Positions 27,713 through 36,742 of a stretch of 64,000 nt of DNA are shown in pieces. Source of the DNA: Holophagae bacterium (lineage in GTDB: Bacteria; Acidobacteriota; Holophagae; Acanthopleuribacterales; Acanthopleuribacteraceae); NCBI GenBank assembly GCA_029263455.1, contig JAJCXM010000004.1, forward strand, positions 62,001-126,000. The letters run 5' to 3'. Positions within the stretch are counted from its first letter, which is position 1. Every line of letters begins with the position of its first letter. The position numbers and the translations under genes were made by a program. The notes beneath the pieces were generated by a model that worked only from the letters and a program-made list of their open reading frames with translations, was not told the origin of the DNA and did not search any database.

Positions 27713-30433
27713 ATGATCGGTCTCATACTTGTCCTAGTTAACACTACATTTACTACTGAATTCTATGCGGAACCCGAAGGCCTGGATAGCCTTACTGTGC
27801 TCTGCATGGCCCAACATCCTGAGGGCGATCTTTGGTTAGGAACCTATGTTGGCTTGAGTCAATTCAACGGCTTAGACATTCGCCCGCTAGCTACACCAGC
27901 TCTTAGTCGTGTTCGTCGCATCGTATTCGGCGAAAGGACTTGGCTGCCCACATTCAATGGTCTCTTTGTTTTCGAGAATGGTCAATGGACTCAGATGCCC
28001 GACATTGACAATGTTTATGACGTGCTTGAGAACGCACACGGGACATGGGTCGCTACCGGAAAAGGACTGTATTTGATTGAGCAAGGTGTAGCCAATCTGT
28101 TTGCTGATCAACGCGGCATGGCTTGTAATAAAGTACTTCGCCTCAAAGCGATTAACGATCGGCAGTTCTGGGTTGGTACTGAGTGCGGCCTCATTCGTTT
28201 TGACGGGGTCGGATTCTCCTTGCCGCTTGAAACGGAAGCAATATTTGGTGATGGCGTTTATGATATCGCCCAATCTGCTGAATCCACTTGGTTTGCAACA
28301 ACTAACGGCTTGGTTAGATCACGTCACGGCGAAACCACAAAATATGATCAAAGCCGCGGTTTACCCAATAACCAGGTCTGGTGTGTCACGGTGGATTCAC
28401 GTGGTTGGGTTTGGGCTGGTACCGACGGCGGCCTTGCACTTAGTAAAGATCACGAACGTTTTGAGACCGTCAATCCTGAGCAAACTTTGGGCTTCACAAC
28501 CATCTACGCAATCACGGAGGAGCGCGAAGGCAGTATGTGGCTTGGTACCTGCACGGGCTTGATGCATATTCCCGAACCCGCGCTTCGGGAAGGCTCGTTG
28601 AATTCTGGCGAAACCACGCTACCTGTTATGGGTTTTCTAAAACACAGTCGCCACGGCCTTTTGGTGAGCACACAAAGAGCGGTTTACATCGATGATGAAA
28701 TATTCGTTGATGAACCCTATGTGCGATCCATGCTTGAAGACGAAGATGCCAGTATATGGATGGCATCACGATCTGGACTTATCCATTGGACGCCAGACAA
28801 ATTGACCCGTTATGGACCTGTTGATGGCCTTGAAAACGACCACATCCTTCATGCAACATGGACGCCTGATCATGAAATTCTTATATCTACTCTGGCCGGC
28901 GCATTTGTATACCAAAATGGGCGCATAAATCGACTTCAGGGTTTTGACGCGCATACACGGGTGCACGCGACCTTACCTCAAGCGGACAAAACCTATTTAG
29001 CGACCGAAGAAGGCTTGTTTATTGCCTCAGCAAGGCTGCCACAGGCGCGCGTACTTGGCCCCACAGTCGAGACCTACTCGCTGCTTGATTCGAGACGGCA
29101 TGGGCTGATGGTGGGCAATGCACAAGGTCTGGCGAATTTCGACCTAAACCAATTTCACATGCTCCGTGACTTCAAAGAGCGTATCTACGGTTTGGCGGAG
29201 GACAATAACGGTACCATCTGGATAGCCCTGCAAAGTGGACTAGCCTGCTGGAATGGATTACAGAAAACACATGTCTGGCCCTACCAAGGCCAACTAGAAG
29301 CAAGCCTAAACGCCATGTGGAGCGACGGCGATGGCGTTTGGTTTGGTCATTACCGTGGTTACCTCGAAGTAGACGCAGCCAATTACTCAATTTTGACGAA
29401 TCCTTATTACCCTAACCAACTCCAAGTCCATAGAGGTGCTTTCAAAATAACGGCTCAGATGCGCGTCCCCACGTCCAGTAACCCCATCACAATCGCCTTA
29501 AATCCTGGCTCGCTACGATTCACAAAGAATTACAAGATCCAACTCTACGATCGCGATAGCGGACAGTGGTCCACCTTTCAGGGTAGTGAAACCACTTGGC
29601 CCAATACTGACATCGGACAACAGCAAATCGCAGCACGGGCGCTTTTGCCGTCAGGACAAACAAGTGAAGAATCCAAATTCGAATTCACGATCTCGCCGCC
29701 GTTTTGGCGTTCGGTTTGGTTTCGCAGTAGCCTCGTTATCGCATTCTTAATCTTATTGGCGCGAGAGCTTCGCTCTCTTCGCACCAAGAACCAACTATTA
29801 GCCCTAAGGACCGAACACTTGACCGCTGAAGTTGCGCGAGAAACCGCCGAGCGGCTCAATAAAGAAGCCGAACTCAAAATGCTGCACAGCCAAATGAATC
29901 CCCATTTTTTGCAAAACGCATTTAATACGGCGATCGCACAACTTAGGCGTGCGCCTGAAAACACGGAAAAACTATTGCGTGGACTCGCGCACCTCTTTCG
30001 ATACCACATGCAGAACCGTCCTGATATTTGGGTCACACTTAAGTCTGAGTGCCAATTGGCGCAATCTTTCTTAGCCATTCAGAAAATAAGATTCGAGGAC
30101 AGGCTTGTTTATCACATCGACCTGCCTCCCGAACTTGAATCAAGCAAAGTGCCGAGTTTCATTATTCAACCGTTACTGGAAAACGCCGTGATGCACGGAC
30201 TCAATCGAACTTTAGGCCAACTGGAAGTTAAGCTCAGTTTTCGCAAGCAATCTGACCTTGTCATTCAGGTCAGCAATGGCGGTCACGAGCCGTTAAACTC
30301 ATTTCCCGCCAAAGAGGGCCATGCGCTGGCCAATATCCAAAAACGACTCGATATCTTAGGTCAGCACTCAATGACCTACCAGTTTGAAAAGGGTCTTCAT
30401 CTATTTGAAGTGCATATCAAGGAGCCAATTTGA
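27713..30433 (+). CDS. Two-component sensor: Reg_prop beta-propeller plus LytS-type histidine kinase
   Basis: A 906-residue hybrid-scale sensor. An N-terminal hydrophobic segment is followed by a long periplasmic region of two-component-regulator-propeller repeats, recognisable as GDLWLGTYVGLSQFNG, GTWVATGKGLYLIE, GWVWAGTDGGLALSKD, GSMWLGTCTGLMHI and GTIWIALQSGLACWNG. A Y_Y_Y-like beta-sandwich occupies about 570-660, and one membrane helix lies at about 667-686. A coiled linker leads to the His_kinase domain with phospho-acceptor His731 in MNPHFLQNAFNT and N-box IIQPLLENAVMHGL. There is no fused receiver or AraC domain. It is coupled to the LytTR regulator that overlaps its stop. Confidence 0.93.
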   Translation: MIGLILVLVNTTFTTEFYAEPEGLDSLTVLCMAQHPEGDLWLGTYVGLSQFNGLDIRPLATPALSRVRRIVFGERTWLPTFNGLFVFENGQWTQMPDIDNVYDVLENAHGTWVATGKGLYLIEQGVANLFADQRGMACNKVLRLKAINDRQFWVGTECGLIRFDGVGFSLPLETEAIFGDGVYDIAQSAESTWFATTNGLVRSRHGETTKYDQSRGLPNNQVWCVTVDSRGWVWAGTDGGLALSKDHERFETVNPEQTLGFTTIYAITEEREGSMWLGTCTGLMHIPEPALREGSLNSGETTLPVMGFLKHSRHGLLVSTQRAVYIDDEIFVDEPYVRSMLEDEDASIWMASRSGLIHWTPDKLTRYGPVDGLENDHILHATWTPDHEILISTLAGAFVYQNGRINRLQGFDAHTRVHATLPQADKTYLATEEGLFIASARLPQARVLGPTVETYSLLDSRRHGLMVGNAQGLANFDLNQFHMLRDFKERIYGLAEDNNGTIWIALQSGLACWNGLQKTHVWPYQGQLEASLNAMWSDGDGVWFGHYRGYLEVDAANYSILTNPYYPNQLQVHRGAFKITAQMRVPTSSNPITIALNPGSLRFTKNYKIQLYDRDSGQWSTFQGSETTWPNTDIGQQQIAARALLPSGQTSEESKFEFTISPPFWRSVWFRSSLVIAFLILLARELRSLRTKNQLLALRTEHLTAEVARETAERLNKEAELKMLHSQMNPHFLQNAFNTAIAQLRRAPENTEKLLRGLAHLFRYHMQNRPDIWVTLKSECQLAQSFLAIQKIRFEDRLVYHIDLPPELESSKVPSFIIQPLLENAVMHGLNRTLGQLEVKLSFRKQSDLVIQVSNGGHEPLNSFPAKEGHALANIQKRLDILGQHSMTYQFEKGLHLFEVHIKEPI

Positions 30434-31161
30434 AGTGCCTCATTGTGGATGACGAGTCGTCAGCGCGTCAGTACTTAGCTGATTTACTTGAAGATATTGA
30501 AGGTGCCGACGTTATTGGCGAAGCTAAGGACGGTGTCGAGGCCGTAGAGAAAATAAATCGCTTACGCCCGGACCTCGTGTTCTTGGATATTCAAATGCCC
30601 CTAATGGATGGACTTTCGCTGATCCCATACCTAATTCACAAACCAATGATCGCATTTGTGACGGCATTCGATCAGTTCGCCGTTCAAGCCTTTGAAGCCC
30701 ATGCGATCGATTACCTTCTCAAACCGGTGGAATCGGACAGATTGAAAAGGGCCGTATCTAAAGCTAAACACGAATGGCAAAAGCTAGTCGCCCTGCACGA
30801 AAAGACTTCGAGGGACAAGCAGCTCTCGCATGTTATTTGCCGGCAGGGCCAAAAAAGCTTGCTGATTAAAGTGGAAGACATTCGAATCATTCATAAAGAA
30901 GGCCGCTACAGCGCAATAGAAACAAAACAAGGCCAAAAGCTGCTCACTGAGTTAACCCTGGATTATTTTGAGAATCACAGCTCAAGCACCCTTTTTCGAA
31001 TTAATCGCGCCTGTATCGTTCACCTAGATGCCATTACTGAGTTTGATGTTCAAAACAAAGGTATCGGGACGTTAATGATCGACGGCTCAACAGCACAGTC
31101 AATCAGTCGGTCCCGATTACCTCGTTTCAAAAAATGGATATCAGAGAAACATCACGGGTAA
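30430..31161 (+). CDS. LytTR family response regulator
   Basis: A 243-residue partner of the preceding kinase. It starts at a TTG that overlaps the kinase stop (TTGA), with AAGGAG upstream. The receiver has DDES at 7-10, phospho-acceptor Asp53 in LVFLDIQMPL and Lys98 in YLLKPVES. The LytTR domain has VEDIRIIHKEGRYSAIE and LFRINRACIVHLDAI. The 3' end overlaps the convergent secreted-protein gene by 10 bases. That neighbour carries a LytTR-type direct repeat upstream and is the best local target. Confidence 0.95.
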   Translation: MKCLIVDDESSARQYLADLLEDIEGADVIGEAKDGVEAVEKINRLRPDLVFLDIQMPLMDGLSLIPYLIHKPMIAFVTAFDQFAVQAFEAHAIDYLLKPVESDRLKRAVSKAKHEWQKLVALHEKTSRDKQLSHVICRQGQKSLLIKVEDIRIIHKEGRYSAIETKQGQKLLTELTLDYFENHSSSTLFRINRACIVHLDAITEFDVQNKGIGTLMIDGSTAQSISRSRLPRFKKWISEKHHG

Positions 31162-32531
31162 CGCCAACCATTGATGACGCGCGTTAAGCTACCCACGTCT
31201 TCAAAGATCGGCCATTCAGGCAAGAACGGTGGAATAGGAGCTTGTCTAACATTCCACTGAAGTGAAGGATCTAGACTCTGATACGCGGGGAATTGGTTTG
31301 GTAGCATAAAGACCGTCATTGCTTGATCAAAAACCATAACCGACACATCGAAGCCATTCTGATTGAAACTTTGTTGCAGAATCTGCAAGGCCAACTGGTC
31401 AATCACTTCGGGGATCGGTCTAGGGTTGGCCATCAAGTCCAAAGTCGGAGCTTGAAATACGAACGGCGGCACTTCCACTGATACAAAAGGGCCCAACGGC
31501 TGCGCGCCCACCAAATCAAGCTGCACCAATTCGATGGCCACCACATCTGGATTCGTCATGTCATTAAAGACATTTGAAACGACCGGAATGTCATCAATGA
31601 GTAATCCGCAACATCCAATCATTTGCGGATCGCAAAACTCGCCCGGTCTCAAGTCGTCCCAGGTGATTTCTATGGAGTCAAGTGGCGGCACGGTCGCAAT
31701 ACCGCCTGTCACCGACTTGTCGGCTGGAAACATATTGGGTACAAAATAAGGTGATCCGTCGTTTAAGCCAACCAAGCTGGCGGGGTCACCGAGTCCCACA
31801 AACGAGAAGGGTTTCATGAGGGAAATATCCGCTCGATAATTCGTGATTGTCCAACTGGCCTGGTTGTTACTTCCTGGCGTTGACAGGATAAAAGGCGCGT
31901 TAGGGACAACAGAACAATCGGCGCTGGCTTTTACCTGGAATTCAGCCGTATCGTCTGGCAAAGGCAAGCCAGTGCAGGTATCAATCACTTCTAGACGGAA
32001 GGTGCCTATCGCGCAATCCGCCAGAGTCGGATCCAAGGTTAAGTCAAAATCAACCGCTTTCGTCTCTCTGCCCATGACCGTCATGCCTCCAGAGGAAGGG
32101 GTCAGGGTAAATCCGGGCGGATTCCCCGGGTCAGGAACCAAAATATAGGTAAAAAAGCAATCGTCATAACTGTGATTTCTAATCCAAAACGACAACGGGT
32201 GACTTGAGCCAATGTGGCCAATCACACCTCCAGGTCCAATGCCCGAGCCAGGAACAGCAATCCCACCTGCATAGCCTGATCGTCCACCACCAGTTGAACT
32301 ACCGCCAGTACACATGACACCGGCGGGTAACGGCGGTTGCGGTTTGTCCGGGTCACCTTTGAATTTAATTCCAATCTGAGTCCAAATATTACAAATCTTG
32401 TCCGCGTTGACCGAAGTCGGATCAGCCAAATACTTTTCTACGGCAAGATCAAAAGCCCTTATCTTCGCCGAATATTGACAGGCGAATATGGGTGTAACAA
32501 ACAATAAACTGGCAAGTATCCACTTAACCAT
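31152..32531 (-). CDS. Secreted protein of unknown function, predicted LytTR target
   Basis: About 459 residues from an ATG at 32531 with GGAGG upstream; the open frame extends to 32612, but the signal peptide (MVKWILASLLFVTPIFACQY) fixes the start. The N-terminus has a helical segment (AKIRAFDLAVEKYLADPTSV) and a glycine-rich stretch (STGGGRSGYAGGIAVPGSG). Then come two Ig-like beta domains with regularly spaced cysteines (DYDCF-like pairs, DCAIG, DTCTG). No enzyme motif was seen. It is convergent with the LytTR regulator gene, with a 10-base stop overlap, and its upstream region has paired LytTR half-sites. Confidence 0.8.
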   Translation of the reverse strand: MVKWILASLLFVTPIFACQYSAKIRAFDLAVEKYLADPTSVNADKICNIWTQIGIKFKGDPDKPQPPLPAGVMCTGGSSTGGGRSGYAGGIAVPGSGIGPGGVIGHIGSSHPLSFWIRNHSYDDCFFTYILVPDPGNPPGFTLTPSSGGMTVMGRETKAVDFDLTLDPTLADCAIGTFRLEVIDTCTGLPLPDDTAEFQVKASADCSVVPNAPFILSTPGSNNQASWTITNYRADISLMKPFSFVGLGDPASLVGLNDGSPYFVPNMFPADKSVTGGIATVPPLDSIEITWDDLRPGEFCDPQMIGCCGLLIDDIPVVSNVFNDMTNPDVVAIELVQLDLVGAQPLGPFVSVEVPPFVFQAPTLDLMANPRPIPEVIDQLALQILQQSFNQNGFDVSVMVFDQAMTVFMLPNQFPAYQSLDPSLQWNVRQAPIPPFLPEWPIFEDVGSLTRVINGWRYP

Positions 32532-32598
32532 TGAGGCACCTCCTGCATCTTTACCGCAAAGGTAAGTGCCATCAGCGCGCATGGGTACGTGTCCTGTC

Positions 32599-32629
32599 AC
32601 GAACGGTATCAAACAGCGTCACGAATGGT
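32599..32629 (-). promoter_or_regulatory. Candidate LytTR-binding direct repeat
   Basis: On the minus strand, ACCATTCGT (32629-32621) and ACCGTTCGT (32607-32599) are separated by 13 bases, that is 22 bases start to start. The second fits the published LytTR consensus [TA][AC][CA]GTTN[AG][TG] fully and the first at all but one position. The 13-base core identity extends to TACCNTTCGTGAC in both. It lies 68 bases upstream of the secreted-protein start at 32531. Confidence 0.65.
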
Positions 32630-32654
32630 AGACCGGTGAATATGTGTCTCGAAA

Positions 32655-33302
32655 TCAGACCTGCTTGGTAAGCATCCAAATGGATTCTTCCATGATCTGA
32701 TCTATATCATGTTGATCCATCCCGAGCGCGGTCATACTCCATTGCAACATGAATGACCATAATTGATGGGTATCGGATTCTAGACGTCCCGACAACACGT
32801 TTTCTAAAAGTAAAACGAATGAACCTAAAACAGATACGGCAAGCCAATCGGGATCAGAAACGTTGCCGGTGGATTGGGATTGTGTACGAAAGAAGTGCCT
32901 CAGACCAGCGCGAAAATAGGCAAAGGTAGATTCACGCAGATGAGCGTATGGTCCACCAGAAATCATCAGCTTAGCAAGCTCACGTTGAACCAACAACGCA
33001 TCCACCAGCACATAAATGGAACAGGCCATCTCCGTCCAACCTGGCTGAATATCCTGGGTCACACGATCTGCTTCCGATCTGACCCGCTCCATGAATCGTG
33101 TGACTAGAGCTGTCAACAGCGCATCTTTGTTTGGGAAATAAAAGTAGAGATTACCGATCGAGGTTCTTGCCCGTTCGACCACATCCTGCATCGTCAGACC
33201 TTCAAGCCCATGCAAGTCAATCAATTCACTTGCCGCATCCAATATTTCGGTCCGACGCTGTTGGCGCTTAAGTTCATCGGTCGGGCGCCCTAACGCTGCC
33301 AT
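32655..33302 (-). CDS. TetR/AcrR family transcriptional regulator of the fatty-acid operon
   Basis: A 215-residue regulator with an N-terminal helix-turn-helix at about residues 36-56 ([21 protein letters not shown]). The C-terminal domain is helical and unassigned. It is transcribed divergently from the thiolase gene. Only 87 bases separate the two start codons, and the thiolase promoter lies almost on top of the tetR start. It is therefore likely to repress the beta-oxidation genes until an acyl-CoA or related ligand is bound, as in FadR/PsrA-type TetR proteins; the ligand is inference. Confidence 0.92.
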   Translation of the reverse strand: MAALGRPTDELKRQQRRTEILDAASELIDLHGLEGLTMQDVVERARTSIGNLYFYFPNKDALLTALVTRFMERVRSEADRVTQDIQPGWTEMACSIYVLVDALLVQRELAKLMISGGPYAHLRESTFAYFRAGLRHFFRTQSQSTGNVSDPDWLAVSVLGSFVLLLENVLSGRLESDTHQLWSFMLQWSMTALGMDQHDIDQIMEESIWMLTKQV

Positions 33303-33314
33303 CTCAACCTACCC

Positions 33315-33344
33315 TTGACATTTAATAGAACCACATTCTACATT
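33315..33344 (+). promoter_or_regulatory. Sigma-70-type promoter of the beta-oxidation operon
   Basis: TTGACA (33315-33320) and TACATT (33339-33344) are separated by 18 bases. The spacer and -10 region carry a tandem ACATTCTACATTCT and an AGAA-N5-TTCT inverted repeat, which could be the operator for the divergent TetR. The thiolase start lies 45 bases downstream. Confidence 0.6.
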
Positions 33345-33389
33345 CTAGGTTATCACGAAACAAGCGGCACCCCTGGAAGGAGACAAAAG

Positions 33390-34595
33390 ATGAACCAAGC
33401 GTTTCTGTACGACGCGATTCGTACCCCACGCGGTAAAGGGAAAAAGGATGGATCATTACACGAAGTCAGACCAATCGATTTACTGGTGACTTTGTTTAAA
33501 TCACTACAAACACGACATCAACTACAAACAGAGTTGGTTGATGATGTGGTGCTGGGTTGTGTCACCCCGGTCGGTGAACAAGGTGCCAATATTGCCCGAA
33601 CCGCGGTTCTTTATAGCGGCTGGCATGAACGCACACCGGGCGTTACCTTAAATCGATTCTGTGCTTCGGGATTAGAAGCGGTTAATTTAGCCGCAGCAAA
33701 AGTAGCATCTGGATTTGAAGATCTGGTCGTGGCAGGTGGCGTCGAGTCTATGTCACGGTGGCCCATGGGATCAGACGGTGGCGCAATTTTTATGGATCCA
33801 CTTGTCAACGATAGTCAACGATTCGTGCCGCAAGGCATTTCAGCAGATCTAATAGCCACATTAGAGGGATTTCAACGACAGGAATTAGACGAGTATGCAT
33901 TGATGTCGCATCGCCGTGCGGCACATGCGCGCCAGGCCGGTTATTTTTCTGGGTCGTTAGAGACCGTACGCGACATAAATGGATTGGTTGTTCTGGATCA
34001 CGATGAGACTATTCGAGAAAACGCCTCTATGGAGGCCATGACCAAACTTGACCCGTCCTTTGCGGCCATGGGTGAAATGGGATTTGACGCGACGGCAAGA
34101 GCCAAATACCCGCAAGTCGAACGGATATCACACGTTCATCATGCTGGTAATTCGTCAGGCATTGTTGATGGTGCATCTTTGGTCTTGATAGGCAGCCAAG
34201 CGGCCGGTGAAAAAATGCAAGTTAAGCCACGGGCTCGCATTCGTGCTTGTGCGGCCGTTGGCACGGAACCCACGATTATGCTTACTGGACCGGCGCCTGC
34301 CGCTCACAAAGCATTGGCAAAAGCGGGTATGAAGGCTTCAGACATTGACCTTTTCGAGATTAACGAAGCCTTTGCGGCTGTCGTATTGAAAGCCGTGCGC
34401 GAATTAAACATCGACCTAGACCGAGTCAACGTCAACGGCGGCGCCATCGCAATGGGCCACCCGTTAGGGGCAACAGGTGCCATGATTTTAGGGATCCTGG
34501 TTGACGAATTAGAACGACGTGACTTAACCACGGGCTTGGCTACCTTATGTGTAGGTGCCGGCATGGGAATCGCCACCATCATTGAGCGAGTTTAG
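33390..34595 (+). CDS. Acetyl-CoA C-acyltransferase (thiolase)
   Basis: A 401-residue thiolase from the ATG at 33390 behind AAGGAG. The nucleophile Cys91 is in [15 protein letters not shown], the catalytic His357 in [11 protein letters not shown], and the second Cys387 in LCVGAGMG; the NEAFA motif is present. It cleaves 3-ketoacyl-CoA to acetyl-CoA plus a shortened acyl-CoA in the last beta-oxidation step. Its position directly before a FadJ-type multifunctional gene argues for a FadA/FadI degradative role and against acetoacetyl-CoA synthesis. It is the first gene of the operon controlled by the divergent TetR. Confidence 0.95.
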   Translation: MNQAFLYDAIRTPRGKGKKDGSLHEVRPIDLLVTLFKSLQTRHQLQTELVDDVVLGCVTPVGEQGANIARTAVLYSGWHERTPGVTLNRFCASGLEAVNLAAAKVASGFEDLVVAGGVESMSRWPMGSDGGAIFMDPLVNDSQRFVPQGISADLIATLEGFQRQELDEYALMSHRRAAHARQAGYFSGSLETVRDINGLVVLDHDETIRENASMEAMTKLDPSFAAMGEMGFDATARAKYPQVERISHVHHAGNSSGIVDGASLVLIGSQAAGEKMQVKPRARIRACAAVGTEPTIMLTGPAPAAHKALAKAGMKASDIDLFEINEAFAAVVLKAVRELNIDLDRVNVNGGAIAMGHPLGATGAMILGILVDELERRDLTTGLATLCVGAGMGIATIIERV

Positions 34596-34605
34596 GGAGG
34601 AATTA

Positions 34606-36735
34606 ATGTCAATCAAATTAGAGAAAGACGCGGACCATATTGCGGTTGTTACCTTCGACCTAAAAGATCGCTCAACCAATGTCATCAATCGTTCATTGCT
34701 TGAACCTTTTAGTGAAATTGTCGAAGGCCTTTTAACGGATGAATCACTAACAGGTATTATTTTGACGTCTGCAAAACGGGACTTTATCGCGGGCGCCGAC
34801 CTCGACATGCTGGCTCAAGCGAGTGATCCGGCCGAGACATTCAATATGATTGAAAGTTTTAAGGCGCTTCTGCGCAAGTTGGAGTTGCTCAAGAAACCCG
34901 TTGTGGCTGCCATCAATGGCACGGCACTAGGTGGCGGTTACGAAGTAGCCCTGGCCGCAAAATATCGAGTCGCCATCAACGACCCGAAAACAAAACTTGG
35001 ACTGCCTGAAGTCACATTAGGACTCTTGCCCGGCGGAGGTGGCACACAGCGGCTGTCCCGCATGATAGGCATCCAAGCGTCTTTGCCTTTATTACTGGAA
35101 GGAAAGCAATTGAATCCGGAGGCCGCGAAAGAGGCTGGACTAATTGATGAGTTGGCCAAAGATCGCGCTGACATGATGGAGAAAGCGCGCATTTGGATCA
35201 AGAACAATCCACGTGCGATGCAGCCTTGGGATAGCCGCAAGTTTCGCTATCCTGGTGGTGATTCTAAACATCCTGCGGTCGCTCAAATGTGGGCCATTGC
35301 GCCTTCGATGCTTAACCTCAAAACCCATGGCAATTACCGAGCGCCTCGCCTCATCATGGCATCGGTATTTGAGGGTAGTCTGGTCAATTTTGATACCGCA
35401 AGCCGCATTGAGTCACGTTACTTCACCTCGCTTGCCTGTGGACAAGAATCTAAGAATATGATCGGCGCATTCTGGCACCAGCTGAATTCGATTAAAAAGG
35501 GAGCCAGTCGTCCTGCGGCCGAATCACGACCTGTCAAACGGGTCGGAATCTTAGGCGCTGGCATGATGGGATCGGGCATCGCCTATTCGGCAGCTCGCGC
35601 TGGTATCGAAGTCGTATTAAAGGATGTCACAAATGAACAGGCCGAAAACGGCAAAGCTTACTCCGAAAAACTGCTCAAGAAGCGCGTCCGACGTGGTCGT
35701 ATGGACAAGCAAAAAATGGCTTCAATTTTAGATTTGATCCAGCCAACAACAAACGTTGACGACTTGGCGAATTGTGATTTGATCATTGAGGCCGTTTTCG
35801 AGAATCGTGAACTAAAGGCTCAGGTCACGAAAGAAACCGAGGCTGTTTTGTCGGCTGGGTATGTATTCGCGTCAAACACGTCGACGTTACCCATCACTGG
35901 CCTTGCTAAGGCTTCCAAAGCACCAGCGCAGTTCATTGGTCTTCATTTCTTCTCTCCGGTGGACAAAATGCCATTGGTAGAAATCATTGTTGGCGAAGAG
36001 ACGTCAGAGGCAACGCTCGCATACGCATTTGATTTTGTGCTACAAATCGCAAAAACACCCATTGTGGTGAATGACAGTCGAGGCTTCTATACATCGCGTG
36101 TATTTAGCACCTATGTCATGGAAGGATTGGCCATGCTGCGAGAAGGTCAAGACGCGCAACGAATTGAACAGGCCGGTTTTCGAGCAGGCATGCCAGTAGG
36201 ACCGCTAGCTGTTTCTGACGAAGTTAGCCTTTCACTGATGGCTCACATCATGGATCAGACCGAACGAGACGCGATCGCCGAAGGCAAAACCGTAGATAAT
36301 CACCCGGGTCAAGAAGTGGTGCGCTCCATGGTTAAACAATTCGATCGTCCTGGCAAGAAAGCTGGTAAGGGTTTCTATGATTACCCGCAAGGCGAAAGCA
36401 AGAGATTGTGGCCGCAACTCCACGACCACTATCCGCCTCAAGAGGCTCTGTTATCAATCGATGAAATGGTGCGTCGCATTACGTTCATTCAAGCCATAGA
36501 AACCGTTCGTTGTTTAGATGAAGGCGTACTTACAACAACAGCCGACGCCAATCTAGGCAGTGTATTCGGCTGGGGATTCGCTCCTTTCAAAGGCGGGACA
36601 TTGCAGTTCATAAATGATTTCGGCTTGGCCGCCTTTGCAGATGAAGCAGATAGACTGACCCAGACCTACGGTGCTCGATTCAAAACACCTGAACGTATTC
36701 GCCAGATGGCGCAAGCTGGAGAGACCTTTGTTTGA
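34606..36735 (+). CDS. FadJ/FadB-type enoyl-CoA hydratase / 3-hydroxyacyl-CoA dehydrogenase
   Basis: A 710-residue multifunctional protein from the ATG at 34606 (GGGAGG upstream). The N-terminal crotonase domain (1-190) has the oxyanion-hole and acid residues in GGGYEVAL (Glu113) and LPEVTLGLLPGGGGTQRL (Glu135). The linker leads to the NAD-binding 3-hydroxyacyl-CoA dehydrogenase domain beginning VGILGAGMMGSGIAYSAA (313-330). The catalytic His is in FIGLHFFSPVDKMPLVEII, and a C-terminal dimer domain ends the protein. It performs the hydration and second oxidation of beta-oxidation. It pairs with the thiolase 10 bases upstream. Confidence 0.95.
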   Translation: MSIKLEKDADHIAVVTFDLKDRSTNVINRSLLEPFSEIVEGLLTDESLTGIILTSAKRDFIAGADLDMLAQASDPAETFNMIESFKALLRKLELLKKPVVAAINGTALGGGYEVALAAKYRVAINDPKTKLGLPEVTLGLLPGGGGTQRLSRMIGIQASLPLLLEGKQLNPEAAKEAGLIDELAKDRADMMEKARIWIKNNPRAMQPWDSRKFRYPGGDSKHPAVAQMWAIAPSMLNLKTHGNYRAPRLIMASVFEGSLVNFDTASRIESRYFTSLACGQESKNMIGAFWHQLNSIKKGASRPAAESRPVKRVGILGAGMMGSGIAYSAARAGIEVVLKDVTNEQAENGKAYSEKLLKKRVRRGRMDKQKMASILDLIQPTTNVDDLANCDLIIEAVFENRELKAQVTKETEAVLSAGYVFASNTSTLPITGLAKASKAPAQFIGLHFFSPVDKMPLVEIIVGEETSEATLAYAFDFVLQIAKTPIVVNDSRGFYTSRVFSTYVMEGLAMLREGQDAQRIEQAGFRAGMPVGPLAVSDEVSLSLMAHIMDQTERDAIAEGKTVDNHPGQEVVRSMVKQFDRPGKKAGKGFYDYPQGESKRLWPQLHDHYPPQEALLSIDEMVRRITFIQAIETVRCLDEGVLTTTADANLGSVFGWGFAPFKGGTLQFINDFGLAAFADEADRLTQTYGARFKTPERIRQMAQAGETFV

Positions 36736-36742
36736 GGGCCAA

